Notes under the pieces: model-generated
Database searches by the model: none
Told to the model about the DNA's origin: nothing
The model's input: the letters and a program-made list of their open reading frames with translations, nothing else
In this document: one piece after another, positions 1-8,115 of the stretch
How the letters are laid out: every line of letters starts with the position of its first letter
How positions within the stretch are numbered: the stretch's first letter is position 1
NCBI GenBank assembly: GCA_036744635.1
Contig: DAIOHQ010000155.1
Span: 1 to 11,696, forward strand
Source: DAIOHQ01 sp036744635
GTDB lineage: Bacteria; Planctomycetota; Phycisphaerae; Tepidisphaerales; Tepidisphaeraceae
Length of the DNA stretch: 11,696 nt
Reading direction: 5' to 3'
Translations under genes and position numbers: made by a program

Positions 1-87
1 GCTCCGGGGGAGGGATGGGGTGGGGGCCGTTCCACAATCGCCACAGCCCAGCGCTACACCCAAGTCGCACCAAATAGAAAGTTTTTC

Positions 88-117
88 TTGACTATCTTGC
101 CAGCGTTGTGGTACAGT
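88..117 (+). promoter_or_regulatory. Putative sigma70-type promoter of the pseudopilin gene
   Basis: TTGACT at 88-93 and TACAGT at 112-117 are separated by 18 bases, a fair match to -35/-10 boxes. A T-run (82-86) sits just upstream. The next gene on this strand starts at 431, so transcription from here would give a leader of about 300 bases. The assignment rests on box similarity only; planctomycete promoters are poorly defined. Confidence 0.4.
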
Positions 118-123
118 ATTGTG

Positions 124-430
124 CAGTGAACGTTGAAGCGTTAATCAAGAAATTTCGCTCAAGCAATGTTCATCAGATTATCATCAGTTCCGGCGGCATT
201 ATGGGGGTGTGAAGGCGAAAGGCTTGGTTCAGCACTGCTCAAAGTCCGCTGTTCATCATGGAAATAACTTTCCGGCGGCGTTCGCCGGAGAGATTCACCT
301 GTCGCAAGAGGCGATCTGGCGCAATCGACATCCGGTTCCACTTATTGGGAACTAAATGGGCACTCATATCTATCATCCATCTGTCGATTCTCAGAACACC
401 CGATGCGGCGCTCGAAGAAAGGAGCTTCTT
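124..430 (+). promoter_or_regulatory. Long 5' leader of the pseudopilin gene, with a hairpin
   Basis: About 300 bases between the putative promoter and the pilin start hold no convincing gene. The clearest structure is a hairpin at 271-289: TCCGGCG, loop GCGTT, CGCCGGA. The leader ends in a good ribosome binding site (AAAGGAG at 418-424) followed by ATG at 431. I do not recognise a known riboswitch. Bases 1-87 are G-rich and then ordinary sequence with no supported feature. Confidence 0.3.
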
Positions 431-1348
431 ATGAAGCGTCTCAATCGGAATGAGGGCACCCCCAAGGGGTTCACCCTCGTCGAACTGTTGGTCGTCATCG
501 GCATCATTGCGCTGCTGATCTCGATCCTGCTTCCCTCGCTGAATCGCGCCCGCGAAACGGCCAACCGCGTGAAGTGTGCCAGCAACCTGCGCCAGATCGG
601 CCAGGCCATCATGCTTTACGCCAACGAGAACAAGGGGAACTACCCGCGCACGATCTGGGATGGCGCGGGTACGACGTTTGTCTGTGATAACTCGGGATCT
701 TCTGGAAGCGATCCGTTTCTTGGTGGTGCTGCTTCCGCCACCCTGACGGGTCCGAATAATATCCCGGCGGCCTTGTTCCTCCTCATCCGCACCGAGGATA
801 TCGGGTCGGAAGTGTTCACCTGCCCCAGCAGCAATGCCACCAAGGACGATTACGGCGGTGGCATCAATACTGCCCAGAACCGCTCGAACTTCTCCGGCGG
901 TCTCTCGGGTGCGGCGGCGTCCTCGGTTGCCGGTTGCCTCAGCTATAGCTACGCCAATCCCTATCCGAATACGGCCGCGGTCAGCGCCGGCTACAAGCTG
1001 AACACCGCCATCAGCCCCGAATTCGCGGTGGCTGCTGACATGAACCCCGGTAACGAGCCGGTCGGCACTAATGCCGTCGGCAGCGTTGCCACCAATTCTT
1101 CGGGTTCGCAGATGAAGTTGGGCAACAGCAACAACCACGACCGCGACGGACAGAACGTTCTGTACGGCGAAGGCCACGTGGAATTCCAGCCCACCCCATT
1201 CGTCGGAATTCAGAAGGACAATATCTACACGGTAAAGACCTCGGCGACGGTGACAACGAGCAGTGCCTGCACTGGTTCCCCGTTTAACGACGCCGACAGC
1301 ATTCTGCTGCCGACCGACGGTGGAGCTGCCCCAGTCGGCCAAGGCTGA
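431..1348 (+). CDS. Type II secretion/type IV pilin-like pseudopilin (prepilin, Phycisphaerae H-X-DG type)
   Basis: The protein has 305 residues. The N-terminus is a classic class III signal: a short basic leader to Gly13, then FTLVELL with Glu18 at position +5 of the mature protein, then a hydrophobic helix (about 14-36). A prepilin peptidase should cut after Gly13 and methylate Phe14. Near the C-terminus (236-252) is the block H-D-R-D-G-Q-N-V-L-Y-G-E-G-H-V-E-F, a variant of the H-X9-DG element found in planctomycete pseudopilins of the DUF1559 kind. These proteins are abundant, membrane-anchored and thought to form pseudopilus-like structures; the substrate is unknown. I chose the ATG at 431, not the upstream one at 356, because AAAGGAG lies 6 bases before it and the leader peptide then has the right length. 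The gene stands alone, with its own leader and terminator. Confidence 0.9.
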   Translation: MKRLNRNEGTPKGFTLVELLVVIGIIALLISILLPSLNRARETANRVKCASNLRQIGQAIMLYANENKGNYPRTIWDGAGTTFVCDNSGSSGSDPFLGGAASATLTGPNNIPAALFLLIRTEDIGSEVFTCPSSNATKDDYGGGINTAQNRSNFSGGLSGAAASSVAGCLSYSYANPYPNTAAVSAGYKLNTAISPEFAVAADMNPGNEPVGTNAVGSVATNSSGSQMKLGNSNNHDRDGQNVLYGEGHVEFQPTPFVGIQKDNIYTVKTSATVTTSSACTGSPFNDADSILLPTDGGAAPVGQG

Positions 1349-1379
1349 TCTGGCACCTTGGTATTGTGCAGGAATCTTT

Positions 1380-1406
1380 AGAGGCCCGCCCGCAAGGCGG
1401 GCCTCT
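1380..1406 (+). terminator. Rho-independent-like terminator after the pseudopilin gene
   Basis: Arms AGAGGCCCGCC (1380-1390) and GGCGGGCCTCT (1396-1406) form a perfect 11-base-pair GC-rich stem with loop CGCAA. A short T-rich tail (TTTAT with the last T of the stem) follows. It lies 31 bases after the pilin stop, between convergent genes. The U-tract is stronger on the plus strand. Confidence 0.8.
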
Positions 1407-1455
1407 TTATGCGCACGGTTCTTGAAGAATTTCGATGGCGAACAATGCAGAGCGT

Positions 1456-1866
1456 CTACCTGAACGTGCGCAGATAAACCAACGCATCCTCTTTGACGTG
1501 CAAATCAGGCAGGGTCGCGGTGTGATGAAACCCATGGGACATCAGAAACGCCCGGCCAATCACCTGCGTCTTCTGATCCACCACCGTCCAAAGCCGCCGC
1601 AGCTTCTGCTTGCGCAGGCGATGATACGACTGCGCCTGCGCGATCAGCGCCAACAGCATAGCGCGGCCATTCCCCCGCCGGCGATGGCCGGCTTCGACAA
1701 TCAGATACAGGAGTTGAACCACCCCATCCGTCCCCGATACGTGCCAGGCCGCACTCCCGATCACTTCAGCGCCCTCGCGCAAGCGGATCGTCTGCTGAAA
1801 GTGCTCCTGTGGCAAGGCCCCCATCGCCGGTTCATATTCCAGTTCGGCCATCGCGTAAGTTTCCAT
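1456..1866 (-). CDS. GNAT-family N-acetyltransferase
   Basis: A 136-residue protein with the size and order of a single GNAT domain, which transfers an acetyl group from acetyl-CoA to an amine. Motif A is visible at 52-71: LLYLIVEAG followed by HRRRGNGRAML, with the R-x-x-G-x-G pyrophosphate-binding loop at Arg62-Gly67. The later GRAFLMSHGFHHTA (104-117) matches the usual motif B 'FYxxxGF' region. The substrate cannot be told. The gene is convergent with the pilin gene and transcribed in the same direction as the lipoprotein gene about 170 bases upstream. The start is uncertain: Met1 (1866) has no clear ribosome binding site, and Met6 (1851) has only a weak GGAAA upstream. Confidence 0.75.
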   Translation of the reverse strand: METYAMAELEYEPAMGALPQEHFQQTIRLREGAEVIGSAAWHVSGTDGVVQLLYLIVEAGHRRRGNGRAMLLALIAQAQSYHRLRKQKLRRLWTVVDQKTQVIGRAFLMSHGFHHTATLPDLHVKEDALVYLRTFR

Positions 1867-1948
1867 TAGGAGTAACAGATGCGTTGCCGATCATTCACCG
1901 CAGGGAGCGCAGAGTACAAGAAAATCAGCCACGAATGAACTCTTTCTT

Positions 1949-1977
1949 CATCTGTGTTTATCTGTACCCCATCTGTG
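1949..1977. repeat. Intergenic CATCTGTG microrepeat
   Basis: CATCTGTG (1949-1956), TATCTGTA (1959-1966) and CATCTGTG (1970-1977) recur at 10-11 base spacing in the gap between the acetyltransferase and lipoprotein genes (1867-2036). No gene is supported in that gap. From memory, this phrase is a dispersed intergenic repeat in planctomycetes and related phyla; function unknown. Confidence 0.5.
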
Positions 1978-2036
1978 GCAAAATCCTTCTCTGCCTTGGG
2001 GGGGCTGCGTCTCCGCGCTGAATGCGGCATTCCGTC

Positions 2037-2672
2037 TCAAGGCGTGAACGGAACGGCCGACTGCGCCTGCCGCGCCTCCGAATCGCTTTGCCGCGCCTTG
2101 AGCTGCGCCAGCACATCGTCAAGGTGGATGCGATCCTTCTTAGCATAGATGCTCCCCGCAAGCCGCGCCACTCCGAACGTGTCGGCCAACTGGCCGTGCT
2201 TGTCGGTGAGTTTCAGCGTGGTGTTGCGAAGATCGGCCTTCACCGACCCCCCGGCTGAACTCAGGGCGATGAAGCCTATTCCTTCGTAGTGCAGCATGTC
2301 CCGGTCCTGGCGGGTGCCGCCGCCGAGCACGTACCAGTCGATCGCGGCATTGGTTGCCGACGGCGAATCCGACTTGGTGCCGCGGGCAGGACGCCAGAAG
2401 ACCCGAATATGAATGATCTGCCGCAGCGGCGGCCGCGCTGCCGGCTGCAACGGCGCATTGGCGTGATCGCCATCGGCGCTGTGGATGTCATCCTCCACCA
2501 GCACGATGTCGTAATCGCCATCGCCCGAGCGGCTGCAATACGCCTGCGAAAACTTCTGCGTGTAAACCCAGCGCGTCTCGCCCGAGGAAATGGAAAGCTT
2601 CCCCGGCTGATGGGCGCAGCCCGCCGCCAGCAAAGAAAGCAGCGGAATGAGAAGGAAGCGTCGGTTCATCAT
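2037..2672 (-). CDS. Hypothetical lipoprotein
   Basis: 211 residues. The N-terminus is a lipoprotein signal peptide: basic MMNRR, hydrophobic core LLIPLLSLL, then AAGC with the lipidated cysteine at 19. The mature part is probably a soluble periplasmic or outer-membrane-anchored domain. I do not recognise the family. Visible features are an acidic DGDYDIVLVEDD stretch, a beta-rich centre (IIHIRVFW, IDWYVLGGG) and a charged, glutamine-rich C-terminus. Met1 and Met2 are adjacent and cannot be separated. The gene begins 9 bases after the amidohydrolase stop, so the two are probably co-transcribed. No strong Shine-Dalgarno sequence is seen, which fits translation coupled to the upstream gene. Confidence 0.75.
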   Translation of the reverse strand: MMNRRFLLIPLLSLLAAGCAHQPGKLSISSGETRWVYTQKFSQAYCSRSGDGDYDIVLVEDDIHSADGDHANAPLQPAARPPLRQIIHIRVFWRPARGTKSDSPSATNAAIDWYVLGGGTRQDRDMLHYEGIGFIALSSAGGSVKADLRNTTLKLTDKHGQLADTFGVARLAGSIYAKKDRIHLDDVLAQLKARQSDSEARQAQSAVPFTP

Positions 2673-2681
2673 CAGGATGTT

Positions 2682-3560
2682 TCAGGCAATGCCCAGCAGT
2701 CCCAGCGTGTCGCGCTCGATAATCCCCCGCAGCGCCTCGCGCGGCACCACCGGCAGGTTCGTCCCATGCGCCATCTGGTTGATGCTGTACAGCTCTTCGA
2801 TGCACTCGGTGGCGCTGGTGTACGGGAAATCGGACCCGAAGAGGATGCGATCCATCACCCCCGCCTGGTGGCATTCGACCAGGGCGATATAAGCCTGCCA
2901 GCGCTTGGAGAGCAGACCGGAAATATCCGCAAAGACGTTCTGGTGCTTGCCAAGCAGGCAGATGGTTTCTTCCACCCACGGCTGGCCAAGCTGCGAGATA
3001 ATGATCCGCAGCTTCGGAAAAGTCCGAGCCACCTCATCCAGCAGATAGGGCCGGGCGAATTCCATCTTCGATTGTTCGGTGAACTGGCTGCCCCCGTGCA
3101 TCACGATCGGCATCCCCAGCCGCTCGGCCTCGGCATAAACCCGCATCGCCCGCGTATCAGTTGGATGAAAGTCCTGATTCGACGGCGAGATCGTCACTCC
3201 CCGCATGTGCAGGTCGACCTTGGCGCTCTTCAGTTCCGCAACGGCTTCGCGCTCGGTCGGGTCGATCCCCGCGAAGCCAACCAGCTTCTGCGGGAACCGG
3301 TTGACGTAATCCGCGACATATGAATTGGGAATTTCCGCCCGCAGATAGCGGCTCTTGAATCCCAGCACGATCGACTTGTCCACGCTGACGCTTTGCGCCC
3401 AGTGATGGTCGGCGTCGGCCGACGGAATCGACCGCCACACCGTGCGCCCCGGCGAAATTCGCGCCGGACGCGGGCGGGGCTGCTTGGGGGTCGTTCCCAA
3501 ATCGACCTGCCCTAACTGGTCCGGCGACTGCCAGACGTGCGTGTGACAATCAACGATCAT
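2682..3560 (-). CDS. Amidohydrolase-2 family metal-dependent hydrolase
   Basis: 292 residues from the chosen start, typical for the TIM-barrel amidohydrolase-2 family (ACMSD/decarboxylase-hydrolase group). Metal-site features: H-T-H at His6/His8 directly after the first strand (VDCHTHVW), His155 in PIVMHGG, and Asp244 in LFGSDFPY. The position that normally holds the catalytic histidine (usually 'HLGHPW') reads SQLGQPW, with Gln190. The rest of that segment (NVFADISG, 208-215) is canonical. The true substrate cannot be assigned. I chose the ATG at 3560 because GAGG lies 6 bases upstream and the HxH motif then starts at residue 6; upstream ATG (3584) and TTG (3596) starts are possible. It heads a two-gene unit with the lipoprotein and is divergent from the URO-D-like gene. 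Confidence 0.85.
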   Translation of the reverse strand: MIVDCHTHVWQSPDQLGQVDLGTTPKQPRPRPARISPGRTVWRSIPSADADHHWAQSVSVDKSIVLGFKSRYLRAEIPNSYVADYVNRFPQKLVGFAGIDPTEREAVAELKSAKVDLHMRGVTISPSNQDFHPTDTRAMRVYAEAERLGMPIVMHGGSQFTEQSKMEFARPYLLDEVARTFPKLRIIISQLGQPWVEETICLLGKHQNVFADISGLLSKRWQAYIALVECHQAGVMDRILFGSDFPYTSATECIEELYSINQMAHGTNLPVVPREALRGIIERDTLGLLGIA

Positions 3561-3657
3561 ATGGTGCCTCGGCAGACCATCCATGGCGATTGGCAATCCG
3601 TTAGTTTTCAGCGCCTGGCCATCCGGCCGGGGCAGCGGAGAAAAGCTGCAGCCGATA

Positions 3658-3685
3658 ATCCTACCGTTTTTGCCCCACGCGTCAA
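3658..3685 (-). promoter_or_regulatory. Putative promoter of the amidohydrolase-lipoprotein operon
   Basis: Read on the minus strand, TTGACG (3685-3680) and TAGGAT (3663-3658) are 16 bases apart, near-consensus boxes. Transcription would begin near 3651, about 90 bases before the ATG at 3560. Similarity only. Confidence 0.35.
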
Positions 3686-3840
3686 AACCCGGCCAACCGC
3701 CCGATCATCAGCGTCAGCCTTCCCCATATTATCGGACGCACCGAACGGGCGACTTGAGAAGATCCGATCACCACGGGTATGGATGGAACCCCAGCTTCCA
3801 GAAGGAATTAGCTGCATTGGGAGTGACCGGATAAGACTTA

Positions 3841-3868
3841 TTGACAGAAAGTCAGGGGATGGTACGGT
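3841..3868 (+). promoter_or_regulatory. Putative promoter of the URO-D-like gene
   Basis: A perfect TTGACA (3841-3846) is followed after 16 bases by TACGGT (3863-3868), a weak -10. The gene's GGAG ribosome binding site (3897-3900) and ATG (3908) follow. The rest of the divergent gap (3597-3840) holds the minus-strand promoter and nothing else I can support. Confidence 0.4.
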
Positions 3869-3907
3869 GTCGTCAGCCAGGAATGGGTCCGCGCGCGGAG
3901 CATCACC

Positions 3908-4903
3908 ATGACATCTAGGGAACGGATTCGCACGATCATTTCCGGTCGGGCGGCGGATCGGTGCGGGTTTTGGATGGGCAGCCCGCATGCGGATACCTGG
4001 CCAATCTATCACCGCTACTTCGGCACCAGGTCCGAAGAGGAACTGCGCCTGAAACTGGGCGATGACCTGCGCTGGCTGGGGGTGTGGGAATACAAAGAGC
4101 CGCGCGGTTTCTTCCCCATTCCCCACAAGGTCTCGCACGGCGACCCCGGACCCCTGGCGGAGTGCACCGACATTAAGCGGGTCGAAGGCTATGACTGGCC
4201 CAAGCCGCGGCTTGTGAACTTCGAGCCCGCCCTGCAGCGCCTGCGCGACGCCGGCCCCTTCTATCGCGCCAGCGGCCTGTGGACCTGCTTCTATCACGAC
4301 ATCATGGACCTGTTCGGCATGGAATACTACATGACCGCCATGTATGAATATCCCAAGGTGGTGCAGGCCGTCACCGATCGCGTCTGCCAGTTTTACTACG
4401 ACGCCAACGAGCTGTTCTTCACCCAGGCCGGCGACCTGGCCGATGCGTTCTTCTTCGGCAACGATTTCGGCACCCAGCTCGACACCATCTGCTCGCCGGC
4501 GCATTTCGATGAGTTTGTGATGCCCTGGTTCCGCCGCTTCACCGAGCAGGCCCACCGCCACGGCCGCCAGGCCATCCTGCACTCCTGCGGCTCGATTCAC
4601 CGCATGTTGCCGCGCCTGATCGACGCCAACGTCAACTGCCTGCATCCCCTGCAGGCCAAGGCCCGCAACATGGACGCCGACACGCTGGCCAGGGATTTCA
4701 AAGGCAAAATTGCCTTCCTCGGCGGGGTGGACACCCAGGACCTGCTGGTCAACGGCACGCCGCAGCAGGTGAAGGAGGATGTCCGCCGGATCAAGAAGCT
4801 GCTCGGCCCCTGCCTGATCGTCAGCCCCAGCCACGAAGCCCTCCTCCCCAACGTCCCACCCCAAAACGTAGCCGCCATGGCCGAGGCGGCGCTGGAGGGG
4901 TGA
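3908..4903 (+). CDS. Uroporphyrinogen decarboxylase (URO-D)/corrinoid methyltransferase-like protein
   Basis: 331 residues. The C-terminal half is clearly of the URO-D fold family, which contains HemE and the zinc-dependent methylcobamide:CoM methyltransferases MtaA/MtbA. Visible motifs: GNDFGTQ (184-190), HSCGSI (225-230, the H-x-C zinc-ligand pair of the methyltransferase branch), LHPLQ (245-249), GGVDTQDLL (272-280) and SPSHEALLPNVPPQN (306-320). The N-terminal RxPxWxMRQAGR substrate motif of true HemE is absent; the equivalent region reads DRCGFWMGSPHADTW. I therefore infer methyl transfer or another small-molecule reaction, not haem synthesis. The start has GGAG 7 bases upstream. It is divergent from the amidohydrolase and convergent with the membrane-protein gene, 15 bases away. 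Confidence 0.8.
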   Translation: MTSRERIRTIISGRAADRCGFWMGSPHADTWPIYHRYFGTRSEEELRLKLGDDLRWLGVWEYKEPRGFFPIPHKVSHGDPGPLAECTDIKRVEGYDWPKPRLVNFEPALQRLRDAGPFYRASGLWTCFYHDIMDLFGMEYYMTAMYEYPKVVQAVTDRVCQFYYDANELFFTQAGDLADAFFFGNDFGTQLDTICSPAHFDEFVMPWFRRFTEQAHRHGRQAILHSCGSIHRMLPRLIDANVNCLHPLQAKARNMDADTLARDFKGKIAFLGGVDTQDLLVNGTPQQVKEDVRRIKKLLGPCLIVSPSHEALLPNVPPQNVAAMAEAALEG

Positions 4904-4918
4904 ACGATTTGTTTGCCC

Positions 4919-5347
4919 TTACGGCTGATTTTCCGAAGCATTCGGCGGCGAGGGTGGTGCGTCGGGCGTGGTAGTTTCCTCCACGCCCTGTAGCTCAACA
5001 AACGGCGACATCTCGCGGATGCGCTCCAAAAGATCCTTTGCGCGCCTTCGCGTGCGAAACCAGATGACGAAAAAGAAGAGTCCGAGAATCGCGGTCACCG
5101 AAATGATCGCAATATAGCCGGCCACAAGTTTCGGATTCGGCTGATCAAGAGTAAGGAACGCAAAGAACAGGCCCACGGCAAGCGGCAAGCAACCCATTGC
5201 AAACGCGAGAGCGGTGGATGATTCGGCCGACCCATTCGCCAGCGCATCCAGATCACTGTCCAGCACTTCGCGGATTCGCGCGCCGCTCATCGGCGCGATT
5301 TGAACAGATCGAACAGCAGATCGCTTCGATGCCCTGGATTTAGCCAT
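4919..5347 (-). CDS. Two-helix membrane protein of unknown function
   Basis: 142 residues. A basic N-terminus (KSRASKRS) and a short helix-like stretch (REVLDSDLDALANGS) come before two hydrophobic segments at about 46-67 and 74-97, joined by a short LDQPNPK loop. After the second helix are basic residues (RTRRRAKDLLERIRE), which by the positive-inside rule place both termini in the cytoplasm. The tail (123-142) is rich in Pro, Thr and Glu. I recognise no family. The ATG lies inside the end of the DUF1883 gene (overlap 5340-5347, ATGGCTAA), which strongly suggests translational coupling and joint function. It could be a membrane partner or anchor of DUF1883, but that is inference. Confidence 0.7.
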   Translation of the reverse strand: MAKSRASKRSAVRSVQIAPMSGARIREVLDSDLDALANGSAESSTALAFAMGCLPLAVGLFFAFLTLDQPNPKLVAGYIAIISVTAILGLFFFVIWFRTRRRAKDLLERIREMSPFVELQGVEETTTPDAPPSPPNASENQP

Positions 5348-5630
5348 TCGACACCAGCGCGCGGGCGATGTGCGGAAGCAGCTTGGCCGATGCCCGAACT
5401 GTTCCCGGCTGCCCTCCCAGATCGATCACGATGTGCCAGTGGCCATACGCTGGAGGCACAAGCTGGTACGGCGAAACCTTCACATAACCCCCGTGGTAAT
5501 GGAAATCCGCGTGCCGGCGGTAATTCTCGTAGTTCGCTGAGTCCATAAGTTGCACGTTCGCCGCTTTATCCAGCGTGACTTGGATAACATCTTCCGGGCC
5601 GGCATCGAATTCGTAGTGCAGGTAATTCAT
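5340..5630 (-). CDS. DUF1883 domain protein
   Basis: 96 residues, essentially one complete DUF1883 domain. Recognisable conserved pieces are MNYLHYEFDAGPEDVIQVTL (1-20), NVQLMDSANYENYR (25-38), FHYHGG (43-48) and the C-terminal HWHIVIDLGGQPGTVRAS (64-81). The domain is a small beta-rich fold with no established biochemical role; from memory it also occurs joined to TIR domains in some bacteria, hinting at sensing or defence. The start at 5630 was chosen over an upstream in-frame start at 5675 because GGAG lies 6 bases before it and it matches the family's usual N-terminus. It lies 53 bases after accC and overlaps the downstream membrane-protein gene by 8 bases. It may be read from the acc transcript. 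Confidence 0.85.
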   Translation of the reverse strand: MNYLHYEFDAGPEDVIQVTLDKAANVQLMDSANYENYRRHADFHYHGGYVKVSPYQLVPPAYGHWHIVIDLGGQPGTVRASAKLLPHIARALVSNG

Positions 5631-5683
5631 CTGAAGCTCCAGGTTATTATACCGAATTCGCCGGCCTGCGGCCATCTGCGCTG

Positions 5684-7030
<1,347 letters not shown>

Positions 7031-7037
7031 GATGATT

Positions 7038-7083
7038 AGTCGGCAGTGGGCAGTCTGAAATCATTCACTGCCGACTGCCGACT
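7038..7083. repeat. Heptad-repeat hairpin between accB and accC
   Basis: Arms at 7038-7054 (AGTCGGCAGTGGGCAGT) and 7067-7083 (ACTGCCGACTGCCGACT) are complementary over 17 bases with one mismatch, around a 12-base loop. Each arm is itself made of heptads (AGTCGGC, ACTGCCG). It almost fills the intercistronic gap, so it would form in the accBC transcript. It could stabilise or attenuate the message, or be an inserted microrepeat. Confidence 0.8.
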
Positions 7084-7086
7084 TTC

Positions 7087-7572
7087 CTAACTCGGTTTTA
7101 CCAGGAACATCGTCTGTCCGAACTCCACCGATTGGCCATCGTTCACCAGAATCTTGCTGATCGTTCCGCGGCACTCGGCCTTGATGTTGTTGAACACTTT
7201 CATCGCCTCGACGATGCAGACATCGGTCTCCTCATCGACGACAGTACCGACGGTCACGAACGGCTTGGCTCCCTTGGACGGGGCGGCGTAGAAGGTGCCG
7301 ACCATGGGGCTCTTGATGGCGAGCAGGCTGGCCTCTTCGGCCACCGTCGCCGGCGCCGCGGCGGTTACGTGGGTCGGCTGGGCCGAAGGAGCGGGATAGC
7401 TGGCGTAGGGGGGGGTGGTGTGCTGCAAGGGGGAGAAGGGGGCCATGGAGATGGTCGGCTGGACGGCGCCGCGTTTGAGGATGACCCGCTTGTCACCGTC
7501 GCGGACATCGACGGTGTTGAGGTCATTGGCGGACATGAGATGCACCATCCGCCGCAGCAATTCGACATCCAT
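7087..7572 (-). CDS. accB: Acetyl-CoA carboxylase, biotin carboxyl carrier protein AccB
   Basis: 161 residues. The N-terminal part (MDVELLRRMVHLMSANDL, then VDVRDGDKRVILKRG) is the usual AccB helix and hairpin. A Pro/Ala/Thr-rich linker (about 37-82) leads to the C-terminal biotinyl domain, starting KSPMVGTFYAAPSKGAKPF. The biotin site is EAMKVFNNI with Lys125; the common form is EAMKMMN. The carrier shuttles carboxybiotin from AccC to the carboxyltransferase. The start is uncertain: the ATG at 7572 fits the family N-terminus but lacks a Shine-Dalgarno sequence. An in-frame TTG at 7629 has GGAAGGA just upstream and would add 19 residues. The long upstream reading frame beyond that is low-complexity and not believable as protein. 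It is the first gene of the acc unit. Confidence 0.92.
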   Translation of the reverse strand: MDVELLRRMVHLMSANDLNTVDVRDGDKRVILKRGAVQPTISMAPFSPLQHTTPPYASYPAPSAQPTHVTAAAPATVAEEASLLAIKSPMVGTFYAAPSKGAKPFVTVGTVVDEETDVCIVEAMKVFNNIKAECRGTISKILVNDGQSVEFGQTMFLVKPS

Positions 7573-7700
7573 GGGGCTGGAGGAAGCGGCCGGGCGGGGG
7601 GGCTTGAGTTTGGGTTTGTTCTTGCGCAAGGTTCCTTCCCTTCGTAAAGGCGGTGGCGATTCCGCCGGCGGCTCGAGGCGTTCACTCCCAGCCGCCTGTT

Positions 7701-7729
7701 TTTTTAAGGCGATAGGCGGGAAAATGCAA
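7701..7729 (-). promoter_or_regulatory. Putative promoter of the accBC unit
   Basis: On the minus strand TTGCAT (7729-7724) and TAAAAA (7706-7701) are separated by 17 bases. Transcription would start near 7694, upstream of both candidate accB starts. The -10 lies in a run of seven A residues. Similarity only. Confidence 0.4.
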
Positions 7730-7771
7730 ATCGGCCGGGGTTTACGCGAGGGGCGGGGAGGGGGAGGGGAC

Positions 7772-7803
7772 GACGCGGAGACACGGCGACGCGGCGAGGG
7801 GGA
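7772..7803. repeat. Octad microrepeat (GACGCGGA-type)
   Basis: Four consecutive octads, GACGCGGA, GACACGGC, GACGCGGC and GAGGGGGA, lie in the 7630-8292 gap. Similar phrases recur in intergenic DNA of planctomycetes and cyanobacteria, from memory. The surrounding sequence (7741-7830) is strongly G-rich and has no believable gene. Confidence 0.6.
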
Positions 7804-7850
7804 GCGAAACGGCGAGGGGCGAGCAGAGGTCGGGGAGGTGATTTTGAGAT

Positions 7851-7958
7851 GTGGGACATTTTGCGACATTGTGGGACATTGGACGGGCGTTAGTCCTTGA
7901 TGGCGCGGCAGTTGTGGACTTCTGGGTATTTGGGGCATTTGTTGGGGAGTGGGACATT
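7851..7958. repeat. Three copies of GTGGGACATT
   Basis: Exact decamers at 7851-7860, 7871-7880 and 7949-7958, with a related GCGACATT at 7863-7870. They lie upstream of the accB promoter. No gene is supported here. The copies could be binding sites or another dispersed microrepeat. Confidence 0.6.
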
Positions 7959-7962
7959 GCAA

Positions 7963-8004
7963 TGATGAATGATGAGTGCTGAATGATGAATGGGGAGTGC
8001 GGAA
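7963..8004. repeat. Tandem heptad repeat (TGNNGAR)n
   Basis: Six contiguous heptads: TGATGAA, TGATGAG, TGCTGAA, TGATGAA, TGGGGAG, TGCGGAA. This resembles the short tandemly repeated heptamers described in cyanobacterial genomes. The rest of 8005-8115 shows nothing I can support. Confidence 0.7.
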
Positions 8005-8115
8005 TGGACGGTATCAGGCGACTTTGGTTAGCGCAGGATGTCGGAAGCGGCATTGGAAACCCCCTTTGGTTTGAATGGCCGAGGATGTTTTATTGTCGCG
8101 GGGTATGTTAGCAGG

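Noticed and set aside
239..1342. Long minus-strand open frame opposite the pseudopilin
   Set aside because: Arg/Val/Gly-rich shadow of a confidently identified gene.
3608..4864. Long minus-strand open frame of 418 codons opposite the URO-D-like gene
   Set aside because: It is antisense to a gene with clear family motifs, has low-complexity composition and matches no family. GC-rich codon use produces such shadows.
5646..5651. Perfect TATAAT on the minus strand just before the DUF1883 gene
   Set aside because: It lies 15 bases before the ATG, so transcription would start at or within the ribosome binding site, and there is no -35 box. Probably chance, though a near-leaderless transcript is not excluded.
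7573..7962. N-terminal extension of accB to 7962
   Set aside because: The added 130 residues are Pro/Ser/Arg-rich translation of microrepeats and contain the putative promoter. At most the TTG at 7629 is credible.
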